Part shown: positions 10,001-17,111 of the stretch, piece after piece
Numbering within the stretch: position 1 is the stretch's first letter
Layout: every line of letters begins with the position of its first letter
Assembly: GCF_009932435.1 (NCBI RefSeq)
Contig: NZ_BJOU01000001.1
Location: forward strand, 1,984,001 to 2,048,000
Length of the DNA: 64,000 nt
Reading direction: 5' to 3'
Source: Gordonia crocea
GTDB lineage: Bacteria; Actinomycetota; Actinomycetes; Mycobacteriales; Mycobacteriaceae
Translations under genes and position numbers: made by a program
The notes under the pieces: model-generated
What the model was told of the DNA's origin: nothing
Databases searched by the model: none
Seen by the model: only the letters and a program-made list of their open reading frames with translations

Positions 10001-10696
10001 ATGGCACGTTTGAACTTCGACGAACTCAACAACACCATCCGCTACCTGATGTTCTCGGTGTTCACCGTGCGTCCGGCCGATATGCCGGCCGACCGGGACG
10101 CGGCCGGCGCCGAGTTCAGCGCCTACCTCGACGAGGTGTCCCGCGACGGCTTGGTGGTCCGGGGTGTGTACGACGTCGCCGGTCTGCGCGGTGACTCCGA
10201 CTTCATGATCTGGTGGCATGCGGAGACCATCGAGGAAATCCAGTCCGCCTACCAGCGGTTCCGGCGGGAGACCGCGCTCGGTCGGGCCTGCGACCCGTTC
10301 TGGAGCGGGGCGGCGCTGCACCGACCGGCCGAGTTCAACAAGAGCCACATCCCGGCGTTCCTGGCGGGGGAGGATCCCGGCGCCTACGTCTGCGTCTATC
10401 CGTTCGTCCGGTCCTACGACTGGTACCTGCTGCCCGACGAGGAGCGCCGCACGATGCTGGCGGACCACGGCATGGCGGCCCGCGGCTACAAGGACGTGCG
10501 GGCCAACACCGTGCCCGCGTTCGCGCTCGGCGACTACGAGTGGATCCTGGCCTTCGAGGCGCCCGAGCTCTACCGCATCGTCGACCTCATGCGCGATCTG
10601 CGTGCCACCGAGGCGCGCCGCCACGTCCGGGTGGAGATCCCCTTCTTCACCGGCCCGCGGGTCGAGCCCGCAGCCCTCGTCGCAGCCCTGCCCTAA
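10001..10696 (+). CDS. hemQ: Coproheme decarboxylase (HemQ/ChdC, chlorite dismutase-like fold)
   Basis: 231 residues. It converts coproheme to haem b by two oxidative decarboxylations, the last step of the coproporphyrin-dependent pathway. [13 protein letters not shown] (near residue 128) carries the conserved tyrosines, including the one that forms the catalytic radical in characterised HemQ proteins. [15 protein letters not shown] (near 150) supplies the proximal haem histidine. The position behind hemE-hemY matches Rv2676c. It ends 50 bp from the convergent msrB stop. Confidence 0.95.
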   Translation: MARLNFDELNNTIRYLMFSVFTVRPADMPADRDAAGAEFSAYLDEVSRDGLVVRGVYDVAGLRGDSDFMIWWHAETIEEIQSAYQRFRRETALGRACDPFWSGAALHRPAEFNKSHIPAFLAGEDPGAYVCVYPFVRSYDWYLLPDEERRTMLADHGMAARGYKDVRANTVPAFALGDYEWILAFEAPELYRIVDLMRDLRATEARRHVRVEIPFFTGPRVEPAALVAALP

Positions 10697-10745
10697 CGGT
10701 CCTGCCCAAACAGTCCTGGCCTAACGGCCCGGGCGGGGAGGGGCC

Positions 10746-11165
10746 CTACTCGGCGTCGGGTTCCAGCGTCAGCGACACCGAGTTGATGCAGTAGCGCAGA
10801 TCGGTGGGGGTGTCGTACCCCTCGCCGGCGAACACGTGTCCCAGATGGCTGCCGCAGTTGGCGCACAGCACCTCGGTGCGCACCATTCCCGCAGAGGCGT
10901 CGCGGCGCTCGATGATGCGGTCACCGGCCAGCGGGGTGAAGAAGGACGGCCACCCGCAGTGCGACTCGAACTTGGCGTCACTGCGGAACAGTTCGGCGTG
11001 GCACGCCCGACAGCGGTACACCCCCGACGTCTTCGTGTCGGTGTACTCGCCGGTGAAGGCCGGCTCGGTACCCGCGCGGCGCAGCACCCGGAACTCCGCG
11101 GGGGTCAGGCGTGCGGCCCACTCCTCGTCGGAGAGTGCGGTGAAATCGGTCGGATCGGAGGTCAC
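10746..11165 (-). CDS. msrB: Peptide-methionine (R)-S-oxide reductase
   Basis: 139 residues, the usual size for a stand-alone MsrB. It reduces methionine-R-sulfoxide in proteins. Two zinc CxxC pairs are visible (CRAC and CANC), with HCGWPSFF in between, and the catalytic cysteine lies in RYCINSVSL near the C-terminus. No signal peptide, so cytoplasmic. The GTG start overlaps the stop of aftC by 4 bp (GTGA), so it is translated from the aftC transcript. The same pair occurs as Rv2673-Rv2674. Confidence 0.95.
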   Translation of the reverse strand: MTSDPTDFTALSDEEWAARLTPAEFRVLRRAGTEPAFTGEYTDTKTSGVYRCRACHAELFRSDAKFESHCGWPSFFTPLAGDRIIERRDASAGMVRTEVLCANCGSHLGHVFAGEGYDTPTDLRYCINSVSLTLEPDAE

Positions 11166-12403
11166 GCCTCCACAGTAGCCGCGAGCGGCCGGGCCTGGGA
11201 TTCGCGAAGGTCCAGGTAGCGCCACAGCAGCGAGAAGAAGACGGCGATCATGAGCAGGGACCAGCCCCAGGTGACCGTCAGATACTCCATGTTGCGGCCG
11301 AAACTCTCCCAGTTCTGCGGCAGGTGCTCGGAGAGCGGGTTGCGGATCGTGTAGTAGATGTCGAAGGTCATGCACCCGTACACACCCAGCCAGGCGGGCC
11401 AGTTGCGCATCGGGGAGCCCGTCCGGATCACCGTCATGACCAGGGGGAACAGCAGCATCGAGTAGTAGCCCTGGCCCAACGGGCCGACGAGGAACGACGT
11501 CGTCAGCAGGATGCCCGACGAGGCCGTCAACCACAGGACCTCGTCCTTGTCGCGGTAGTAGCGCCAGAGGAACCAGACCCCGAAGGCGGCCATCGCGACG
11601 AACATCACGCGCAGCACCAGGATCAGCCACGGGTACAGGCCGTAGAAGGTGCCGAGGCCGCCGATCGCGCTGTTGTAGTAGTCGCGGGTCTCGCGCAGGT
11701 ACGGGAAGGTGTTCGCCATGAAGTTGTCGGTATCGGGGACCATCGACCAGGCGATCAGGTTGAGCACCACCGGGATGCCCAGCGCCGGGATCAATGCGCG
11801 CCACATCCGGGGCTTGAGCAACGGCAACAGCAGCACCGGCAGCAACACGGGTTTGACCGCGATGGTCAGGCCGACCGCGATGCCGGCCAGCCACGGCCGA
11901 TCCGATTTCAGCAACCACAGGAACAGCACCAGGCTCAGCAGCACGAACGAGTTGAAGTTCGTGTAGATCAGCGTGTTGGCCACCGACTCGGAGAGGAAGT
12001 AGAAGAAAAGCACGGTGGGAAACACCCAGGACGACGCCCTGTAGCCGAACAGTCGCGTCAGCAGGTAGGCCGAGAGGACCAGCGCCGCCACCGAGAGCGC
12101 GATGAACACCCAGCGCGACCGCTCCGGGTCGATGTAGGCGATCGGGGCCATGAGCAGGGTTCCCGACGGCGGGTACAGGTAGTGGGGTTCCACCGTCAGG
12201 TAGCTCTCGGCGTACACCGGCTGGTTGTTCAGGAATCGCAGCGCCGCCTCGTACACCGGCTTGAAATCGTCGGTGCGGTCGCCGTTGATGCCGAGCACCA
12301 CGCTCTTGTGGAACATCATCATCAGGCTGATCGGCCAGAGGATCGCCTTGATGATGCGTTCGGTCGATACCGGCGGGAACAGGTAACGGTCTGCAATCGT
12401 CAC
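11162..12403 (-). CDS. aftC: GT87-family arabinofuranosyltransferase AftC
   Basis: 413-residue polytopic membrane protein of the DUF2029/GT87 family, with about ten hydrophobic segments. It is syntenic with Rv2673 (AftC), which adds alpha-1,3-arabinofuranose branches to the arabinan of arabinogalactan and lipoarabinomannan using decaprenyl-phosphoarabinose on the outer face of the membrane. The N-terminal loop after the first membrane segment (NGDRTDDFKPVYEAA) holds the acidic residues typical of GT-C enzymes. The GTG start is 6 bp after TACGGT. It is the strongest marker here of a mycolic-acid cell envelope. Specificity is inferred from synteny. Confidence 0.9.
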   Translation of the reverse strand: MTIADRYLFPPVSTERIIKAILWPISLMMMFHKSVVLGINGDRTDDFKPVYEAALRFLNNQPVYAESYLTVEPHYLYPPSGTLLMAPIAYIDPERSRWVFIALSVAALVLSAYLLTRLFGYRASSWVFPTVLFFYFLSESVANTLIYTNFNSFVLLSLVLFLWLLKSDRPWLAGIAVGLTIAVKPVLLPVLLLPLLKPRMWRALIPALGIPVVLNLIAWSMVPDTDNFMANTFPYLRETRDYYNSAIGGLGTFYGLYPWLILVLRVMFVAMAAFGVWFLWRYYRDKDEVLWLTASSGILLTTSFLVGPLGQGYYSMLLFPLVMTVIRTGSPMRNWPAWLGVYGCMTFDIYYTIRNPLSEHLPQNWESFGRNMEYLTVTWGWSLLMIAVFFSLLWRYLDLRESQARPLAATVEA

Positions 12404-12409
12404 GAGCGA

Positions 12410-12415
12410 ACCGTA
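12410..12415 (-). promoter_or_regulatory. -10 hexamer TACGGT for aftC-msrB
   Basis: TACGGT on the minus strand, 6 bp before the aftC GTG, inside the 27-bp gap behind the lipoprotein gene. It suggests aftC-msrB is an independent leaderless unit. Confidence 0.45.
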
Positions 12416-12430
12416 CTACACGCGGTGGTG

Positions 12431-14008
12431 CTATTCGGCGGGGCAGGCCCGGCTGCGCGCGGTGCCCAGTGCCTTGGCCGCCAGGAACTCGTTGACGATC
12501 CCGGCCGCGCAGGTGCTGTGGGCGACCACGGAGTAGCCGACGCCGTCCCAGGACACCGACACCGGCTGGGTCTTCGCAGCGGCGAAGAGGCGGTTCAGGA
12601 CCGTCGGATCGCTGCCGTTGACCGGGTCCGACCCGGCGCCGAACACCAGGGGCGGCACCGCGAACGCGGTCGGGGCCGGGGCCGGGGCGGAGGTGCCCCA
12701 CCCGGTGCACTGGGCCAGCGAGACCGCCAACGTCTGGCCTACCAGTGGATACTGCTTGGCCCAGTCGCCGGTCAGCGCCTCGATCTCGTTGATCCCGGCG
12801 GTTCCGGTCACGTTGTTGCAGCGGCTCACGTGCACCCCGTCGGCGCTCTGCAGCGCGGCGGTCCGCCGCGTCATCTCGGCGAGGGCGCCGGTGTCGCCGC
12901 GGTCGGCGGCGGCCAGCGCGGCGACGAGGGTGCGCAGCGCCTCCGGTTGGGTGGCGAGCCCGATGCGCAGTGTCACGGTCTCGGCCACCGCCGCATCGGT
13001 GAGTCCGTTGAGCGTGCCGGCCCGGGCCTTGTCCAAGACGGACTTGAGGACCGCCGGCGGGTTGTCGACGCGGCCGCGGCACCCGGGATTGGTGGTGCAG
13101 CGGCGGGTGAAGGTGTCTAGCGCCTGTTCCACGCCGCGGACGCGGGTGGTCTCCCGGTCCCTGGCGGAGCCGGTGAACGGGGTGGGCGAGTCGAGGATGA
13201 GCCGACCCACCCGGTTCGGGTACTGGGCGGCGTAGGAGAGGGCCACGCGGCTGCCCGACCCGACGCCGATCAGGGCGAGGTAGTCGACGTCCCAGGTGCG
13301 GCGCAGCGCTTCGATGTCGGTGGCGGCCAAGGCGTAGGTGAACGCGAGGGCGTTGCCGTCGAGCGTGTCGGTGCAGGAGTCGGCCGCGCTGCGGGCGGCC
13401 TCGGCCACCCGCTGCACCCGGGCCTTGGCGTTGTCGCCGGGGCCGGATTGGCCGCCGTCGGCGAGGGTGCGGCGATCGGCGCGGGTCATACAGTCGACGT
13501 CGAGGAAGCCGCGCTGTTCGACCGCGACCAGCGGGTGCTTGGCCAGCAGCGCGGATGCGGCGGGTCCGCCGGCCAGTGTCAGGGCCAGCTGCGGGGCGGG
13601 CAGATCCGCCCCGGTCACGAGGACGATCGGCGCGGCGTCGGCCGGCGTATTGGATGCCCGGATGCGGACGAGCGGCACGCTCACCGACTCACCCCCGCCG
13701 GTGCCGGGATCGGCCTGGTTCATCATCGTCGCGCACTGCACGGTGATGCCGGTGCCGGGGGCAGCGCCGTACCGCTCGACGGTTGCCGCGGGGCAGGGGC
13801 GCCAGGACACGTCGGCCTTCACCCCGGACAGGGCGGGGAAGGGGGGTGCTTGCTTGGCGGTGCTGGATTCGACGCCGGGGGAGCCGCCGTCGCGGACGAC
13901 GGCGGGTCCGGTCGTCGGCCCGACGGCGCATCCGACGGCCAACAGGCCACTCAGGGGCAGGATCAAGAGTCGGGCTGCAGTGCCCAGGCGCGCGCCGTGC
14001 AAGTGCAT
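12431..14008 (-). CDS. Secreted lipoprotein, TAP-like alpha/beta hydrolase (Rv2672-like)
   Basis: 525 residues. The N-terminus is a lipoprotein signal: basic residues, a hydrophobic stretch and the lipobox LAVGC, so the mature protein is anchored outside the membrane. The body matches secreted tripeptidyl-aminopeptidase-like hydrolases (Rv2672, Streptomyces SlpD/SlpE). The elbow region reads IGVGSGSRVAL, where active relatives have GYSYGT, so the nucleophilic serine position appears to be glycine. The acid (GAGSDPVNG) and histidine (VVAHSTCA) positions look conserved. Several cysteine pairs fit an extracellular protein. The ATG follows TAGTCT by 7 bp. Annotated in relatives as a possible protease; activity is doubtful here. 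Confidence 0.82.
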   Translation of the reverse strand: MHLHGARLGTAARLLILPLSGLLAVGCAVGPTTGPAVVRDGGSPGVESSTAKQAPPFPALSGVKADVSWRPCPAATVERYGAAPGTGITVQCATMMNQADPGTGGGESVSVPLVRIRASNTPADAAPIVLVTGADLPAPQLALTLAGGPAASALLAKHPLVAVEQRGFLDVDCMTRADRRTLADGGQSGPGDNAKARVQRVAEAARSAADSCTDTLDGNALAFTYALAATDIEALRRTWDVDYLALIGVGSGSRVALSYAAQYPNRVGRLILDSPTPFTGSARDRETTRVRGVEQALDTFTRRCTTNPGCRGRVDNPPAVLKSVLDKARAGTLNGLTDAAVAETVTLRIGLATQPEALRTLVAALAAADRGDTGALAEMTRRTAALQSADGVHVSRCNNVTGTAGINEIEALTGDWAKQYPLVGQTLAVSLAQCTGWGTSAPAPAPTAFAVPPLVFGAGSDPVNGSDPTVLNRLFAAAKTQPVSVSWDGVGYSVVAHSTCAAGIVNEFLAAKALGTARSRACPAE

Positions 14009-14015
14009 GGCTCCG

Positions 14016-14021
14016 AGACTA
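14016..14021 (-). promoter_or_regulatory. -10 hexamer TAGTCT for the lipoprotein hydrolase gene
   Basis: TAGTCT on the minus strand, 7 bp before the ATG, between the RibD-like gene and the lipoprotein gene. It fits the leaderless pattern seen throughout the window. Confidence 0.4.
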
Positions 14022-14052
14022 GCCGGGCGGCGCGGCGCGGCGCGGCCTCCCG

Positions 14053-14745
14053 TCACCCGAACGTCGGGGTGGCGCGCACCCATCGGGCGAACAGATAGCC
14101 GTCCTCGTCGGTGAGCAGATGGGCGACGACCATCCCGCGGGCGAGTTCGTCGTCGTGGTCCAGCGGCCGACTCGCCGTGCCGCCGAGCAGGATCGGGCTG
14201 GTCGTCAGGCACAGGTCGTCGAGGGCATCGGCGGCGACGAAGGAACCCAGCAGCCGGGGGCCGCCCTCGAGCAGGATGTGCGGCCAGCCGCGGCGCTCGC
14301 ATTCGGCGGCGATGGCGGCGGGTTCGACGGTGTCGGTGCCACAGTCGACCAGCTGCGCCCCGGCGGCGGCCAGCGCCTCCCGCCGACTCGTCGGTGCCGC
14401 CGAACACGTGAGTACGACGGTGCGCGGATCGGCGATCGGGGCATAGTCGGGCGGGATGTCCAAGTATCGGGACACGACGGCGAAGGCGGGGCCGTCGGGT
14501 TGGCCGTAGCCCTCGGTCAGGGCCGTGTGGGCCCCGACCACCACGACGTCGGAGAGATCCCGCAGGACCCGGTAGACGAGTCGGTCGCCGTCGGCGGCCA
14601 GATCGCCAGAACGCCCCTGCAACCCCGCGGCGCCGTCGATGCTGGCGATCATGTTCGCCCGGACCCACGTCCCGTCGCCGGGGTAGGCGTACAACGTATG
14701 CAGGTCCTCTGGTGTGACGTGGCTCGCTTTGCGGAGAATGTGCAC
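14053..14745 (-). CDS. RibD C-terminal-like pyrimidine reductase family protein
   Basis: 230 residues of the RibD reductase/dihydrofolate reductase-like fold. The start VRANMIASIDGAAG (near residue 27) is the usual first strand and nucleotide-binding turn of this family. VVVVGAHTALTEGYG and LLEGGPRLLGSFVAAD follow; the latter is the NADPH-binding EGGP motif. It corresponds to Rv2671, annotated RibD but reported to behave as a dihydrofolate reductase analogue linked to para-aminosalicylate resistance. There is no deaminase domain, so it is not a complete bifunctional RibD. It is divergent from zapE with only 38 bp between the starts. Confidence 0.85.
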   Translation of the reverse strand: MHILRKASHVTPEDLHTLYAYPGDGTWVRANMIASIDGAAGLQGRSGDLAADGDRLVYRVLRDLSDVVVVGAHTALTEGYGQPDGPAFAVVSRYLDIPPDYAPIADPRTVVLTCSAAPTSRREALAAAGAQLVDCGTDTVEPAAIAAECERRGWPHILLEGGPRLLGSFVAADALDDLCLTTSPILLGGTASRPLDHDDELARGMVVAHLLTDEDGYLFARWVRATPTFG

Positions 14746-14768
14746 CTCACCATTGTGGCTGCTCCGGA

Positions 14769-14774
14769 TATCCT
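14769..14774 (+). promoter_or_regulatory. -10 hexamer TATCCT for zapE
   Basis: TATCCT ends 9 bp before the zapE ATG. On the opposite strand CACAAT (14752-14757) lies 6 bp before the GTG of the RibD-like gene, so the 38-bp gap seems to hold two leaderless promoters. Confidence 0.4.
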
Positions 14775-14783
14775 TTGCTTGTC

Positions 14784-15809
14784 ATGACGCAGCACCTGTG
14801 TGATCGCAACCCGATCGTCGCCCCCGAGACCCTCATCGCCGAGATGGTTCCACCGTCGACCTTCGACGATGTCAGCTTCGACACCTACATCCCGAGTCCG
14901 GATGAGCCCAGCCAGGCGGCCGCCCTGGCCAAGGCCCGCGACTTCGCCGAGCGCGCCCGCAAGGTGCGCGGCGGCGGCGGCAAGCGGGGCTTGTTCAGCC
15001 GCAAGAGCAGCCCGGCGCAGGGGATCGGCCTGTACCTCGACGGCGGGTTCGGCGTCGGCAAGACCCACCTGTTGGCGTCGATCTACCACTCGATGCCCGG
15101 ACCCAAGGCCTTTGCCACCTTCGTCGAGTTGACCCAGCTCGTCGGTGCGCTCGGATTCATCAACACCGTCGAGCGGCTCGCCGACCACACGGTGATCTGC
15201 ATCGACGAGTTCGAGCTGGACGACCCCGGCGACACCATGCTCGTCTCGCGGCTGCTGACCGAGCTCAGCGGCAAGGGCGTGTCCATCGCGACCACCTCCA
15301 ACACCCTGCCGGGACAGCTCGGCGAGGGCCGGTTCGCCGCCCAGGACTTCCTGCGCGAGATCCGCAAGCTGTCGTCGATCTTCGAGCCGGTACGGGTGGA
15401 TGGCCCCGACTACCGCCACCGCGATCTGCCGCCGGCGCCGGAGCCGCGCTCCGATGATGCGCTGGTCGAGTTGGCGGAGAACACGCCGAACGCGACCCTC
15501 GACGATTTCACCGCGCTGTGTGAACACCTGAGCACGCTGCACCCGTCGAAGTACAAGGCGCTGGTGGACGGGGTGTCGCTGGTGTGCGTCTCCGACGTCA
15601 CGCCGACGACCGACCAGTCGGTGGCGCTGCGCCTGGTGGTCCTGGCCGACCGGTTGTACGACGCCGGCGTCCCGCTGACCACGTCGGGGTGCAAGCTCGA
15701 CGAGATCTTCACCGAGGAGATGCTGGCCGGCGGGTACCGCAAGAAGTACCTGCGCGCCACCTCGCGACTGCTCGCGCTGTCGCGTTTCGCCGAGGTCGAC
15801 GCGGCTTAG
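14784..15809 (+). CDS. zapE: AFG1/ZapE family P-loop ATPase
   Basis: 341 residues. Walker A is GGFGVGKTH (residues ~91-99), Walker B is CIDEFELDD (~140), and sensor-like TTSNTLP follows. The family includes E. coli ZapE, an ATPase that interacts with FtsZ at the division ring, and mitochondrial AFG1. It corresponds to Rv2670c. The frame extends to a TTG nine bases upstream, but the ATG fits the family and the -10 spacing. The gene ends convergently with the acetyltransferase gene, their stop codons overlapping (15806-15809). Confidence 0.9.
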   Translation: MTQHLCDRNPIVAPETLIAEMVPPSTFDDVSFDTYIPSPDEPSQAAALAKARDFAERARKVRGGGGKRGLFSRKSSPAQGIGLYLDGGFGVGKTHLLASIYHSMPGPKAFATFVELTQLVGALGFINTVERLADHTVICIDEFELDDPGDTMLVSRLLTELSGKGVSIATTSNTLPGQLGEGRFAAQDFLREIRKLSSIFEPVRVDGPDYRHRDLPPAPEPRSDDALVELAENTPNATLDDFTALCEHLSTLHPSKYKALVDGVSLVCVSDVTPTTDQSVALRLVVLADRLYDAGVPLTTSGCKLDEIFTEEMLAGGYRKKYLRATSRLLALSRFAEVDAA

Positions 15810-16366
15810 TCCGTCCCCGCGGGTTTGACGAGCACGTAGTCGTGTTCGATGTTGCCGCCCAGGTTGAAGGTCTTCGTTCCGGCACGGGTGAAGCCGGATT
15901 TCTCGTAGAAGCGCTGGGCGCGCTCGTTCTGCTGGTTGACGCCCAGCCAGACGACCGCGCTGCCGCGTTCCCGGGCCCGGGCCACCGCTGCCGCCATGAG
16001 GGCCTGTGCGGGCGAGTGGGCGGCTCCCGTGCGGTGTGCATGGTGATCGGGCCGGACGTAGATCTTGGAGATCTCCGACGACGGTTCGACGACGACCGCG
16101 GCCACCTCGGGATCGGTCGGTGGGCGGTGGTGCAGCAGGCTGTAGCCGACGACGGGCCCGCCGGGCCCGCTCCGGACGACCAGCACGTCGGAGTCAGCGG
16201 CGGTGATGTGTCCGGCGAATGCGGCCGTGGACAAGTTCGCCTTGATGAACTCCGCGATGGCGTCGGGGTGCGCGTGCGGGGGACAGGCGAGGGGGAAGGT
16301 TGCGGCCGCCACCGCGGACACCTCGTCGGCGAGGCCGGGATCGGTGACCGTTTCAACCAGGGGCAT
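15806..16366 (-). CDS. GNAT family N-acetyltransferase
   Basis: 186 residues with the GNAT fold. The acetyl-CoA binding region is read from EISKIYVRPDHH through HSPAQALMAAAVARARERG (motif A-like) and WLGVNQQNERAQRFYEKSGF (motif B), the classic NxRAxxFYEKxGF signature near the C-terminus. The substrate is unknown. It is syntenic with Rv2669. The frame stays open upstream to 16564 through a 21-bp tandem repeat, but the ATG at 16366 gives the family-like N-terminus (PLVETV) and the upstream part is repeat-encoded low-complexity sequence, so it was excluded. Confidence 0.88.
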   Translation of the reverse strand: MPLVETVTDPGLADEVSAVAAATFPLACPPHAHPDAIAEFIKANLSTAAFAGHITAADSDVLVVRSGPGGPVVGYSLLHHRPPTDPEVAAVVVEPSSEISKIYVRPDHHAHRTGAAHSPAQALMAAAVARARERGSAVVWLGVNQQNERAQRFYEKSGFTRAGTKTFNLGGNIEHDYVLVKPAGTD

Positions 16367-16403
16367 GCCCGCAGTCTCCCAGATCGTCTCGCCTCCCCCC
16401 GCC

Positions 16404-16499
16404 GACTGGGCCCTCGATCCCGCCGACTGGGCCCTGAAATCCGTCGACTGGGCCCTCGATCCCGCCGACTGGGCCCTGAAATCCGTCGACTGGGCCCTG
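16404..16499. repeat. 21-bp tandem repeat, five units in two alternating forms
   Basis: The core GACTGGGCCCT starts at 16404, 16425, 16446, 16467 and 16488, exactly 21 bp apart. Two versions of the remainder (CGATCCCGCC and GAAATCCGTC) alternate, giving a 42-bp higher-order unit repeated twice plus a partial copy. Each unit contains the palindrome GGGCCC, and units two and four end into GTCGAC. Because 21 is a multiple of three, several reading frames on both strands stay open with 7-residue periodicity, but none looks like a real gene. It lies between the GNAT gene and the tRNA cluster. Function unknown. Confidence 0.9.
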
Positions 16500-16630
16500 T
16501 CGAATCCGATCGTTGTGATTCCATCGCCACTGCGTTGACCAGGAGATTTGGTGTTGTCTCGCAACGTCGGCTAGTGTTTCCTCTCGCACCGCAAGCACGA
16601 CGGGAAACCGGCGGGCGGCGGAGCGAGAAT

Positions 16631-16703
16631 GCGGATGTAGCGCAGCTGGTAGCGCATCACCTTGCCAAGGTGAGGGTCGCGGGTTCGAATCCCGTCATCC
16701 GCT
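16631..16703 (+). tRNA. tRNA-Gly (GCC)
   Basis: Cloverleaf read directly: acceptor GCGGATG pairs with CATCCGC, D-stem GCGC/GCGC, anticodon arm TCACC-TTGCCAA-GGTGA with GCC at 16664-16666, T-arm GCGGG-TTCGAAT-CCCGT. The CCA end is not encoded. First of four clustered tRNA genes. Confidence 0.95.
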
Positions 16704-16722
16704 CGAGGCGAGTTCCTCGCAT

Positions 16723-16793
16723 GGTGGTGTGGCCGAGTGGTGAGGCAACGGCCTGCAAAGCCGTGTACACGGGTTCGATTCCCGTCGCCACCT
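16723..16793 (+). tRNA. tRNA-Cys (GCA)
   Basis: Acceptor GGTGGTG pairs with CGCCACC, anticodon arm ACGGC-CTGCAAA-GCCGT with GCA at 16755-16757, T-loop TTCGATT, and the discriminator base is T as usual for tRNA-Cys. CCA is encoded at 16794-16796. It begins 20 bp after tRNA-Gly. Confidence 0.95.
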
Positions 16794-16823
16794 CCACCGG
16801 TAGTACCCACCAACTCCATACCC

Positions 16824-16895
16824 GCGCGATTAGCTCAGCGGGAGAGCGCTTCCCTGACACGGAAGAGGTCACAGGTTCAATCCCTGTATCGCGCA
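16824..16895 (+). tRNA. tRNA-Val (GAC)
   Basis: Acceptor GCGCGAT pairs with ATCGCGC, anticodon arm CTTCC-CTGACAC-GGAAG with GAC at 16856-16858, T-loop TTCAATC. CCA is encoded at 16896-16898. Confidence 0.95.
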
Positions 16896-16949
16896 CCACG
16901 GCACCTGTGAACATCGGATGCTCGCGGGCTCCATGCGCCCGGTGCCCGC

Positions 16950-17021
16950 GGTCCCATAGCTCAGCGGAAGAGCGCTCGCCTCACACGCGAGAGGTCGCTG
17001 GTTCGAACCCAGCTGGGACCA
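16950..17021 (+). tRNA. tRNA-Val (CAC)
   Basis: Acceptor GGTCCCA pairs with TGGGACC, anticodon arm CTCGC-CTCACAC-GCGAG with CAC at 16982-16984, T-loop TTCGAAC. CCA is encoded at 17022-17024. A second valine isoacceptor beside the GAC gene, which reads GUG, the commonest valine codon in GC-rich genomes. Confidence 0.95.
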
Positions 17022-17111
17022 CCACGTCGAACCTCTCCGCTTCACGGATACGATCTAGGGCGAACCTGACATTCGCCGCCCCACCCGGCCCAACGCTCGA
17101 GGAGTCCGTCC

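Noticed and set aside
14053..14745. Bifunctional riboflavin deaminase-reductase RibD
   Set aside because: Only the reductase-like half is present and no riboflavin genes adjoin; the Rv2671-type assignment fits better.
16401..16508. CRISPR array
   Set aside because: Units are 21 bp, directly adjacent with no unique spacers, and no cas genes are present.
16367..16564. N-terminal extension of the GNAT protein through the 21-bp repeat
   Set aside because: The extension is purely repeat-encoded (RAQSTDF/RAQSAGS), lacks a ribosome site, and the ATG at 16366 gives the normal family start.
17022..17111. T-box or other aminoacyl-tRNA-sensing leader before thrS (also checked at hisS, aspS and alaS)
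   Set aside because: Leaders are short or absent and show no T-box bulge sequence or terminator/antiterminator pair.
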